Source of the DNA: Deltaproteobacteria bacterium | GTDB taxonomy: Bacteria > Desulfobacterota > Desulfobacteria > Desulfobacterales > ETH-SRB1 | Length of the DNA: 9,632 bases | NCBI GenBank assembly: GCA_030262795.1 | Contig: JAJSZO010000091.1 | Span: forward strand, 1-9,632 | Direction of reading: 5' to 3' | Shown: in pieces, positions 1-6,886 of the stretch | Layout: each line of letters begins with the position of its first letter | How positions within the stretch are numbered: position 1 is the stretch's first letter | Program-made: the position numbers and the translations under genes | Notes under the pieces: model-generated | What the model saw: the letters and a program-made list of their open reading frames with translations, nothing else | What the model was told of the DNA's origin: nothing | The model's database searches: none

Positions 1-2
1 AC

Positions 3-239
3 CCTTATGCATACCCGGGGCTCGAAGACCGGGTTCTGCTCCTCCTCGTGCCGATGAGTGTGGCGCTCCTGTACCTGTATCTCGGCGACGAAGAGACACG
101 GCGCCGCATCTTCGGAGCCGGGGGGCGGGTGGCAGGGATGTTTCGTGGCAGCAGGTGCGGGAGGTTCTGTGGGGATGTGTGGCAGAGAGCGCCGCCACAG
201 ATCAAGGCACGGGCTTCGGATGGGGCGGGTGTGCTCTGC
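3..239 (+). CDS. Tail of an upstream GT39-type membrane glycosyltransferase, read in frame into the next gene (partial)
   Basis: The frame is open from the left edge and has no stop before 2169. Its first ~35 codons read GLEDRVLLLLVPMSVALLYLYL, a hydrophobic segment. It closely resembles a segment of the downstream gene itself, GLQERYLFFLIPIIFLF at about 1585-1640, which is the typical late '(E/D)RY-L-P' membrane segment of GT39-like enzymes. This suggests the tail of a tandem paralogue that begins outside the window. After about position 110 the translation becomes Arg/Cys/Gly-rich and does not look like a natural protein, and neither other forward frame looks better. The stretch may therefore be decayed sequence or an intergenic region without stops, favoured by the high G+C. 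Whether it is fused to the next gene or separate cannot be decided here. Confidence 0.45.
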
Positions 240-2171
240 ATGTACCTACGGAGGGTGTGCTGGTATCTGATAGAGGAACCCGGGAAGGCGGCTTCTTATG
301 TTTTTCTTGGGCTGCTTCTACTCGTGGCGGCGGAGGCGGTTGTCCCGCAGATCTCGCTTGGGTGGGCGAAGACGCCGCTGATGATCGCTACGGTTGCGTT
401 GGGTGTAGTTACTTTTTACCTGAACAGGGAAAGGATTGGGGCAGAAAGTGAACTTGAAAAAGGGCAGGAAGAGCTAGCAGAAAGGAACAGAGAAGAAGAG
501 TTTGATAAGAAGTTTGCTTTTTTGACAGGATTAAATCTGGATTATGTGATTTCGGAGAATTGGAGCAAAAAGAATTATTTTGTTTCGGTATTTCGAGCAT
601 TAATTGCTCTATTTGTCTGGATTGTGAGGTTGCCATATAGTTCGGTCAGATGGATGTATAAAGAGGGTTGGTGGTATAGTGTTGGACTGATTGCTATCAT
701 TTTAATATTATCGGTAATTCAATTATCAATTATTGGTAATTATTATTTTTGGACTGATGAAGTTTTTAGTTTCACTGCTGGGAAAATGATTCTTGAAAAG
801 GGCGAACCATTATATAATTCTGGGCTCTATTATGGGAGAGCACCTATTTATCATACATTAATGGCATATTCTATGCGTATTTTTGGTGTTGATGAATTTG
901 GCAGCAGAGTGATCAATGTTTTTTTTAATGTTTTAAGTGCATCTGCAATATACTTTATAATAAGCAAAAGATCAAAAACATTTGCACTACTCGGTTCGGC
1001 ACTTTTTTTAACGTCAAACTTAATGATTGCAATGACAATTGAAACAAGGTTTTATACAATGCTTAGTTTTCTCTATTTGATGTCTGCAATTTCTTTTTAC
1101 TATGCTTTTTTAGATAAAGAAAAAGCAGAAAAGAAAATTATAATAAATAATTATATTTTAGATTTTAATTTAAAGTGGTTACTTACATTCTTATTATTTT
1201 TCTATTTAGCATACGATACACATAATTTCTTTTTCCTACTCATTTTTGGAATGTGTTTATATTCTTTTTACCAATTGATATCTCAAAAACCAAACCTAAA
1301 AAATATATTATTATTTATATTAATGACACTTTTAATTTTTGCAGGTTCATATTATTTAACAGGCACCTTTGACTTAAAGTTTTCTTATTTCGAAGCGGGT
1401 ACACCAGCTTGGGCAAGAAATAGTCCAATTAATACTTCATATTACACTGATATGCTCAAAGAAAACATAAAGGTATATGGTTTAATCTTAATTTTATCTG
1501 CGATTTCTCTTTTAAGTAGAAGAGATAACTTTAACAATTATTTGTTATTAATTATTATTACCTCTTTATTCTTTATTAGCAATCAGAGAGGATTACAAGA
1601 ACGATACCTGTTTTTTTTAATACCGATTATTTTCTTATTTATAACAATTAATTTAAATAAAGTATATACTTTATTTCAAAACAAGAGAGTTTCTAAAATT
1701 TTAATAGTATTGATTTTTTCCTTGTTTTTGTTTAGTCATTCTTTATTGTACTATAACGAAATTACAGATAATAGCTGTCAAAATGAACCATGTCTATCAC
1801 CTTACAAAAAAATGCAATTTTATGAAGCAATGAATTATATTAATAAAATCAGAGATGATCATTTACTAGTTGCAGATTTCCATGCAGTTCATACACTTAA
1901 AGCATATAATTACGATGTAGCCTATATTTTAATATCTGAAAAAAAGATGCCTCATTTATTAAAAAATGGCATTGAAATTGATGGAACAATTCATGATGAA
2001 TATTTTAATGTGCCCTTTTTAATTCAAGAAAGTGAAGAATATGAAACGATTATAAATAAGAAAACGATTATTATTTTAAGAGATGAGTCTATATTACCAA
2101 GAAAAGTCAATTTGATAAAAATACAGGATTTTGAAAAACCCACGATATATGTAAATTTCAGCGGAAAATAA
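240..2171 (+). CDS. GT39-type (PMT-like, GT-C fold) integral membrane glycosyltransferase
   Basis: Probable 643-residue polytopic enzyme that uses a polyprenyl-phosphate-linked sugar on the outer face of the membrane. The start at ATG 240 gives a natural basic N-terminus (MYLRRV) before the first membrane segment. The frame is open further upstream, so a longer fused product is possible. Segments in order: membrane helices at about 18-36 and 46-61, a charged, possibly coiled stretch 62-92, helices at 114-132 and 146-166, then the GT39 acidic pair Asp173-Glu174 in FWTDE at the start of the first outer loop. A Pro-Tyr-His-type loop (APIYH, ~201-205), IFG..E..SR and an ETRFY segment follow, as in PMT_2-type proteins. 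Further helices and the ERYLFFLIP segment come next, then a last helix and a ~130-residue soluble tail. Base composition falls from GC-rich to AT-rich at about 430-500, inside the gene, so it may be a recombinant. It converges with the - strand operon. The sugar and acceptor are unknown. Confidence 0.8.
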   Translation: MYLRRVCWYLIEEPGKAASYVFLGLLLLVAAEAVVPQISLGWAKTPLMIATVALGVVTFYLNRERIGAESELEKGQEELAERNREEEFDKKFAFLTGLNLDYVISENWSKKNYFVSVFRALIALFVWIVRLPYSSVRWMYKEGWWYSVGLIAIILILSVIQLSIIGNYYFWTDEVFSFTAGKMILEKGEPLYNSGLYYGRAPIYHTLMAYSMRIFGVDEFGSRVINVFFNVLSASAIYFIISKRSKTFALLGSALFLTSNLMIAMTIETRFYTMLSFLYLMSAISFYYAFLDKEKAEKKIIINNYILDFNLKWLLTFLLFFYLAYDTHNFFFLLIFGMCLYSFYQLISQKPNLKNILLFILMTLLIFAGSYYLTGTFDLKFSYFEAGTPAWARNSPINTSYYTDMLKENIKVYGLILILSAISLLSRRDNFNNYLLLIIITSLFFISNQRGLQERYLFFLIPIIFLFITINLNKVYTLFQNKRVSKILIVLIFSLFLFSHSLLYYNEITDNSCQNEPCLSPYKKMQFYEAMNYINKIRDDHLLVADFHAVHTLKAYNYDVAYILISEKKMPHLLKNGIEIDGTIHDEYFNVPFLIQESEEYETIINKKTIIILRDESILPRKVNLIKIQDFEKPTIYVNFSGK

Positions 2172-2178
2172 TTTTCCG
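2162..2178. repeat. Perfect inverted repeat spanning the stop codon of the GT39 gene
   Basis: The sequence cggaaaa-taa-ttttccg is a perfect 7-bp inverted repeat with a 3-nt loop formed by the TAA stop codon; counted as a palindrome it is 8 bp around one base. It lies in the 3' end of the + gene, 54 nt beyond the stop of the converging toroid gene. No strong T tract follows directly on either strand, so it is not a classical intrinsic terminator. It could still stabilise RNA ends or bind a protein. Confidence 0.4.
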
Positions 2179-2225
2179 GATGCCGTTAACAATATTTGTC
2201 CCTGTTTCTCACTTCTTTAATTTCA

Positions 2226-2232
2226 TTTTTTT
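2226..2232 (+). terminator. Possible T-tract terminator for the + strand gene
   Basis: A run of seven T lies about 55 nt after the + strand stop codon, at the end of a pyrimidine-rich stretch (from ~2200) in the short convergent intergenic region. Archaeal transcription can end at such T tracts without a hairpin. The tract overlaps the first base of the toroid gene's stop codon. In DNA this AT-rich it may be chance. Confidence 0.25.
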
Positions 2233-3446
2233 CATATAGATGTTTTTAGTTCTCGTATACAGATATAATTATTGAAATTTTTTGATTTTTTATAAAACCC
2301 CAATCCACATTTTTTTCTTAGATTCCAGTCAAAAGATTGTTCGTGTATATCGGGAAAAGTTGTTTCTATAAAAGCAATACTTGTAAGCCTGAACCAGATT
2401 GAAAACAGATCACTTTCATCTGTTTTTAGTTTCATAGTTTCTAACCCAGAGTACTTCCAATAAATATCATTTTTAGATATATTATATACTATCTTCTTTA
2501 TTTTTGATATCCCATTGGATATAATATCATATTTATTGCAAAATATTTTAAAATTTATAATATAAATAAAATCATTTAGGTTCAGATTGTTTCGCTTAGC
2601 CCAACAGAAACCACCATCTTCATTTTGATTACTCAACAGTGAATTATATGCAGCTTGCAATGATTTTTTTAATTTACTGGTATTGTGATCTGAATAGAAG
2701 GTAGCTCTACAAAGCAAATCAATAGCATCTAAGTCGTCACAGCTCCCACCTCCACCTTCATAATTAAACAGTCCGTCATGATTTTGTATTGCCAATGTTG
2801 AATCAATTATTTTTTCAACATAATTAGGTTCGATGTCTAAATAGGTATAAAAGAAAACGAAATGATACGCTCCAGCCATTTGATTATGGAGTGTCACTTT
2901 ATTTCTAAGATTCCAGTATCCATTTTTAGAATCTTGAGCCTTATTTAATAAATCAATTATAATAGTAATATATTTTTTATTTTTATTTTCATCTTCATAA
3001 ATTAAACAATCTAAAATAAACATTATTGAATTACTGACAAGCCACGGATTTTTCCAATTCAAGCCATAAAACCATTTTTCCAAATATTTTTCATCTTTAT
3101 ACCTATTAAGAAAAATATAGTTATGTTGGGGTTTCTTATTTAATGTTGAAAGAGCAAGTTGTGCAAAATCTGTTAATTGCAAAAAGATATATTCTTGATT
3201 ATGAGTGGCATTATCTTTGGGAATCACAGTTTGATCTATAAAATAACCAGTTTCTTTATCCTGATAACTCTGAATATATTTCGCTACTTTATCTTTATCT
3301 TGAAAATTATCTAATTTATTAATTAAATCCAAACACATAATTCCAAAACAAGTAGAATAAAGATTACTTATTCTATTGGCAGGAGAATAACTGAATGAAC
3401 CGTTATTGTTATACAAATTCAGAACAAAATTATTTACATCTTTCAT
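2232..3446 (-). CDS. Alpha/alpha-toroid (prenyltransferase/squalene-oxidase repeat-like) protein of the glycan locus
   Basis: A 404-residue soluble protein with no signal peptide or membrane segment. It carries spaced Q-x-x-(D/N)G-type repeats typical of alpha/alpha-barrel toroids: QDKETGYF (62-69), QDSKNGYW (171-178), QNHDGLF (221-227) and QNEDGGFC (274-281). A Gly-rich acidic motif GGGGSCDDLDAIDLL (231-245) stands where cyclases have active-site acids, but it is not the DxDD motif of class II terpene cyclases. I recall similar uncharacterised proteins in bacterial exopolysaccharide and O-antigen loci, with the same NPW..SN.IMF and FCWAKR-like segments, but cannot check this. The length fits a complete toroid. 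Its ATG overlaps the flippase stop (TAATG), so it is translationally coupled and last in the operon, and ATAGGT lies 8 nt upstream. The function is unknown; a sugar- or lipid-modifying enzyme is a guess. Confidence 0.75.
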   Translation of the reverse strand: MKDVNNFVLNLYNNNGSFSYSPANRISNLYSTCFGIMCLDLINKLDNFQDKDKVAKYIQSYQDKETGYFIDQTVIPKDNATHNQEYIFLQLTDFAQLALSTLNKKPQHNYIFLNRYKDEKYLEKWFYGLNWKNPWLVSNSIMFILDCLIYEDENKNKKYITIIIDLLNKAQDSKNGYWNLRNKVTLHNQMAGAYHFVFFYTYLDIEPNYVEKIIDSTLAIQNHDGLFNYEGGGGSCDDLDAIDLLCRATFYSDHNTSKLKKSLQAAYNSLLSNQNEDGGFCWAKRNNLNLNDFIYIINFKIFCNKYDIISNGISKIKKIVYNISKNDIYWKYSGLETMKLKTDESDLFSIWFRLTSIAFIETTFPDIHEQSFDWNLRKKCGLGFYKKSKNFNNYICIRELKTSI

Positions 3447-4705
3447 TATATCTGACCTATTTTGTGTTTATAGTAAAATGTTTGAAAAATTATGTTTATT
3501 GAATGTATCGCCAGTGTAACCCAAAATACCCCTGTGAAGCCAATCAAGTTAATAAATATAATGTCTAGAATAACATTTAAAACACCACCCAACAATGTAG
3601 TTACTGCAATTATCTTAGCAAATCCCGTCGCAACGATAAAACTTTGAGTTTGAAATACACCCCATATCTTAGCAGGTATTAAAAAGCTCAATATGAATAT
3701 TGCTATAAGCATTTCTTCAACATAATATTCAGATAAAAATATTTTTATTATTTGAGGAAATATAAAATAAAATAATCCCGCTATTAGAATTGCTATAGGA
3801 ATTATTAATTTCATAAAAAAGTAAAGCTTTTTTCTGACTTTTGAATAATCTTTTCTTGAGAAATAAGCCGTAATATTTGGTGCAATCACTTGTCCCAACA
3901 AAGCAAAAGGAAGAAACATTAGTATGAATCCCTGATTTACCAATTCATAATACCCAATCTCCTCGACATATCCATAGTGGCCCAGAACAATAATATCAAC
4001 TCTTGAATACAAAAAGTAACCAATACTGGAAATCCCAATAACCAAAGAATAATTAAAAATAGTTTTCACCAGCTGCTTATCAATCTGAATGTGTAAATTT
4101 CCATATACAAAAAATAATGCCAGTACTAAAACCAGATAAAATAAGCTCTGTGAAATTAAAGCTCCAATTAAACCATAATTATTGACCAATAAGTAAACAA
4201 AGATAATAGAAACAAAACCAACAGACAAAGATATTATTGCTAATTCTTTAAATCTTTTTAACCCTCTGAAGATCCCATCATATAGAGAACTAATTGGTGT
4301 TAAAAATAACATGGGTAAAACATACAGCATATAAACATATTTTTTATTAAGGAAGTAACTTCCAGATAGTATAGTTAATAAAGTTACAATAACACCCAAT
4401 CCCATTATTATTATCAAAGAATTGAATAAGATTAATTTTAACTTGCTTTTATCTGTTGCATTATATTCCGCAACATATTTTGATGTTGCAGATGAGATGC
4501 CGAAATCACAAAATATGATTAAGAGATAGATAATTGCCAAGATATAATTATAAATACCAAAATCATAGGGCGTGAGAAGTTTTGCACATAATATAAATAT
4601 AAAGAAAGTAATTCCCTGCTTTCCGAATATTTGCAAAGCTCTCCATGTAAAATTATGGATTGTTTCTTTATGTTTGAGGTAGTTGTGTTTTATGAAGGTC
4701 TTCAT
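3446..4705 (-). CDS. Wzx-like lipid-linked oligosaccharide flippase (MOP superfamily polysaccharide transporter)
   Basis: A 419-residue, highly hydrophobic protein with about 12-14 membrane helices. Its N-terminus is typical of the Polysacc_synt/Wzx family: a basic start, then FGKQGITFFIFILCAKLLTP, YDFGIYNYI and DFGISSATSKYVAEY. It would flip the lipid-linked glycan made by the neighbouring glycosyltransferases from the cytoplasmic to the outer face. The ATG at 4705 is chosen over the upstream TTG at 4762, because it is preceded by ATAGGTTTG at a 6-nt distance, exactly as for the GT2 gene upstream, and because the longer form would add a Trp/Arg/Asn-rich 19-residue stretch and overlap the GT2 gene. 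It follows GT2 by 41 nt and overlaps the toroid gene by one base. Family membership is firm; the transported substrate is inferred from context. Confidence 0.9.
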   Translation of the reverse strand: MKTFIKHNYLKHKETIHNFTWRALQIFGKQGITFFIFILCAKLLTPYDFGIYNYILAIIYLLIIFCDFGISSATSKYVAEYNATDKSKLKLILFNSLIIIMGLGVIVTLLTILSGSYFLNKKYVYMLYVLPMLFLTPISSLYDGIFRGLKRFKELAIISLSVGFVSIIFVYLLVNNYGLIGALISQSLFYLVLVLALFFVYGNLHIQIDKQLVKTIFNYSLVIGISSIGYFLYSRVDIIVLGHYGYVEEIGYYELVNQGFILMFLPFALLGQVIAPNITAYFSRKDYSKVRKKLYFFMKLIIPIAILIAGLFYFIFPQIIKIFLSEYYVEEMLIAIFILSFLIPAKIWGVFQTQSFIVATGFAKIIAVTTLLGGVLNVILDIIFINLIGFTGVFWVTLAIHSINIIFQTFYYKHKIGQI

Positions 4706-4711
4706 TTCATT

Positions 4712-4720
4712 CAAACCTAT
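4712..4720 (-). promoter_or_regulatory. Ribosome-binding site deciding the flippase start
   Basis: On the - strand this reads ATAGGTTTG, six bases before ATG 4705. The same nine bases at the same distance precede the GT2 gene (5710-5718). The AGGT core can pair with the 3' end of 16S rRNA. It supports ATG 4705 as the start. Confidence 0.5.
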
Positions 4721-4746
4721 GTGGTTTTTTGGGGTTTTCCATCGAT

Positions 4747-5703
4747 TTAATCGCCATAACAAAATCTCCTATAAACCTTATACACGGATGGAAAACCGAT
4801 GCAGATTGAGTAAGGGAGACTATCGATATATGATACGCTTTCTAACTTTTTGTATTCGAAGAGAACCCTCCTAGCACTGTTAGGGTCTTTACCCTTCAAG
4901 TGAATCTCCATGTTTAATTCTAAAAAAACTTTTTTAGGATCGTTACCTTCCATTCCCAATATTTCCAATGGATCAAATTCACCATATTTGTCTTTTCCAG
5001 TTTTTATTCTCTGTCTATAAAACGTTCTTGCCTTTTTTGCAAACAAAACTTGTTTATTTTTTTTAAGAGTGCATGTATTACTGGGAACTGTTCTATATTC
5101 TATAAGCTTTTCTTCTAAGTTATCCAATTTCAACCCTTTTGTAAGTAAGTTTAGATAGAAATCATAGTCTTGTGAATATCTGAATTTATCACGATAAGTA
5201 AAACCATGGTTTCTAAACATAATCGAGCTGTGTATTATGCAATTTCCTTTCCTTAATCTCTTCTTGACTTTCTCACAACCTACAATCACTCTACCGTTAT
5301 CTCGTAGTATATTTCCTTTTTCATCTATATCAATTCCACTTGTTCCACACAAAAAAACATTTTTAGTTTTTTCTAACAAACGATATTGCTTCCCCAGTCG
5401 CTCCGGCAAAGAAACATCGTCAGCATCCTGTCTTGCAATGTAACTGCCTTTTGCTTCATTCAATGCTTCGTTCAGAGATTTCGTTAAACCAATATTTTTC
5501 TCGTTGTTTAGCAAGATGATTCGTTCATCTCTTTTTTGGTATTTTTTTATTATTTCTAAAGATCGGTCTGTTGAGGCGTCATTAACAATAATAAATTCAA
5601 AATCTCTGGAACTTTGATCTAAAATAGATTGGATACTTTGATCTAAGTATTTTTCGGAATTGTATACCGACATTATTACTGAAATTTCTGAGTTTTTTTC
5701 CAT
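4747..5703 (-). CDS. GT2 family (GT-A fold) glycosyltransferase
   Basis: A cytoplasmic 318-residue enzyme that would add one sugar from a nucleotide-sugar donor to the growing lipid-linked glycan. The N-terminus has the GT2 core: ISVIMSVYNSEKYL (7-20), the nucleotide-binding IIVNDASTD (38-46), the metal-binding D-x-D in ARQDADD (90-96) with LPERL after it, and the later acceptor-side motif SQDYDFYLNL (177-186). All key residues are present. ATG 5703 is preferred to TTG 5712 because ATAGGTTTG lies six bases upstream, as for the flippase. A 90-nt gap separates it from the GT4 gene upstream, the largest break in the operon, and 41 nt separate it from the flippase. The first ~230 residues are family-typical; the last ~90 are charged and not recognisable. 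Linkage and sugar cannot be predicted. Confidence 0.9.
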   Translation of the reverse strand: MEKNSEISVIMSVYNSEKYLDQSIQSILDQSSRDFEFIIVNDASTDRSLEIIKKYQKRDERIILLNNEKNIGLTKSLNEALNEAKGSYIARQDADDVSLPERLGKQYRLLEKTKNVFLCGTSGIDIDEKGNILRDNGRVIVGCEKVKKRLRKGNCIIHSSIMFRNHGFTYRDKFRYSQDYDFYLNLLTKGLKLDNLEEKLIEYRTVPSNTCTLKKNKQVLFAKKARTFYRQRIKTGKDKYGEFDPLEILGMEGNDPKKVFLELNMEIHLKGKDPNSARRVLFEYKKLESVSYIDSLPYSICIGFPSVYKVYRRFCYGD

Positions 5704-5709
5704 TTTAAC

Positions 5710-5718
5710 CAAACCTAT
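5710..5718 (-). promoter_or_regulatory. Ribosome-binding site deciding the GT2 start
   Basis: The - strand reads ATAGGTTTG followed by six bases and ATG 5703. It is identical in sequence and spacing to the site before the flippase gene. It favours ATG 5703 over the TTG at 5712, which lies within the site. Confidence 0.5.
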
Positions 5719-5793
5719 ATGACAATTCTAAAATTGGTAGAATCATCCTTACAAGATGCGTGTAATCCATTGATGATGGAAAGCATATCCCCT

Positions 5794-6885
5794 TCAGAGC
5801 TCTTCATAAATCCCCCTTAATTTAATTAAATAATCATGCAAAGAATATTTTTTAGCATTTTCTAATCCATTTTCAATTAAATCCCTTCTTAACTTTTCAT
5901 CATCATAAAGCAGTTCAACTTTTTTGGCTAGGTCTCTTCCATCCCCCTGCTCAAATAGCAAACCATTTTCTCCATTTTTTATTAATTCATTAAATGCAAC
6001 GATATTACTTGCAATTATTGGAATACCTACAGCTTGAGTTTCATAGAAAATCATCGGACTAGCTTCAGATTCAGATGGAGCAGCTAAGCAATCAATCATA
6101 CTATAAACTTCTAATGGTTCAGCATATCCTAAAAAAATAAGCTTGTCTTGCAGATTTAACTTTTTGCACAGTCTCTCTAAATTTTTTCGCTCTACCCCAT
6201 CACCGGCGATTACCACCTTAAAGTTTGGAATGGTTATATATTGAATGGCATTCACTAAACATTCACAACCTTTAACTTTGTTTAACCTACCCACAAAACC
6301 AAGAATAAAATCGTTTTTTTCGATCTCGATTTTACCTCTTTGTTTATTTCTGTCGTATCCTTTGAGAACTTCCCGGTTAAACTTCTCCAAAACAACAAAG
6401 TTGCGAAGGACTTTTATTCTATCATCAGGTATTTTCATGTCTTCAATTAATTTTGTCTTTATTGATTTTGAAACTGCAATAAACAAATTTATTTTTTTCC
6501 AAAATAATTTAAGTAATATTCCATAATATTTTTTTTCCTGAAAAACGGCACCATGTTCATGCTGTATAATTCTTAGTTGGGGATTGAAAAAAAGTTTGTA
6601 CATAATAGAATATATCATGGACTTATTTTGATGAGAGTGAATAATACTAATATTGTTACTTCTAATAATCTCAATAAGTTTCAAGAAAGATAAAAAATTT
6701 AGTTTTAGTTTTGAATTATAATAAAAATAGTTGTTTTCATCACTTTGTTTGTCTTCAAGGTTCCTTAAACAATAAAATAACATTTCTGGATTTTTAATGC
6801 TCGTTGAATATACCCCATCAATGACGGTTTTAACTCCACCAATCCCATTCTTATCGTAAATGTGCAAGATTTTCATTTTTTTCAT
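5794..6885 (-). CDS. GT4 family (GT-B fold) glycosyltransferase
   Basis: A 363-residue cytoplasmic retaining glycosyltransferase. The N-terminal Rossmann domain has KILHIYDKNGIGGVKT (5-20, donor/acceptor loop glycines) and HSHQNKSMI (83-91). The C-terminal domain has ILGFVGRLNKVKG (194-206), VVIAGDGVERKNLERL and the E-x7-E element from Glu274 to Glu282 (SEASPMIFYE), then AVGIPIIASN and NGENGLL. All hallmark residues are present and the length is normal for the family. ATG 6885 lies one base after the stop of the preceding GT4 gene (TGA-T-ATG), with GGTTGAT just upstream. The longer ATG 6924 form would add 13 residues overlapping that gene and has no ribosome-binding site; ATG 6876 is also possible. 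It presumably acts in sequence with the two neighbouring transferases. The sugar is unknown. Confidence 0.9.
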   Translation of the reverse strand: MKKMKILHIYDKNGIGGVKTVIDGVYSTSIKNPEMLFYCLRNLEDKQSDENNYFYYNSKLKLNFLSFLKLIEIIRSNNISIIHSHQNKSMIYSIMYKLFFNPQLRIIQHEHGAVFQEKKYYGILLKLFWKKINLFIAVSKSIKTKLIEDMKIPDDRIKVLRNFVVLEKFNREVLKGYDRNKQRGKIEIEKNDFILGFVGRLNKVKGCECLVNAIQYITIPNFKVVIAGDGVERKNLERLCKKLNLQDKLIFLGYAEPLEVYSMIDCLAAPSESEASPMIFYETQAVGIPIIASNIVAFNELIKNGENGLLFEQGDGRDLAKKVELLYDDEKLRRDLIENGLENAKKYSLHDYLIKLRGIYEEL

Positions 6886-6886
6886 A

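Noticed and set aside
5..241. 78-codon open frame on the - strand opposite the left edge
   Set aside because: The product is Arg/Ser/Pro-rich with no motif. It is an antisense shadow of GC-rich DNA where stops are rare.
155..451. 98-codon + strand frame overlapping the GT39 N-terminus
   Set aside because: The Gly/Trp/Cys-rich translation lacks protein-like features, while the GT39 frame there encodes clear membrane helices.
1611..1618. Run of eight T within the GT39 gene, considered as a phase-variation tract
   Set aside because: It lies in very AT-rich DNA encoding ordinary Phe/Leu codons of a membrane helix; T runs of this length are expected there.
4706..4762. Longer flippase form starting at TTG 4762
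   Set aside because: It overlaps the GT2 gene, adds an atypical 19-residue stretch, and ATG 4705 has a clear ribosome-binding site.
5715..5786. 23-codon - strand frame in the 90-nt gap before the GT2 gene, preceded by AGGGG
   Set aside because: The spacing from AGGGG to the ATG is only two bases, there is no recognisable motif, and frames this short are expected by chance. It could be a leader peptide, but nothing supports that.
5713..5793. 90-nt gap considered as a promoter or riboswitch for the second half of the operon
   Set aside because: No convincing TATA/BRE, -35/-10 or structured element was seen, only a weak 5-bp inverted repeat (caatt..aattg).
6245..6526. 93-codon + strand frame inside the GT4 gene
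   Set aside because: It is antisense to well-conserved GT4 motifs and has no features of its own.
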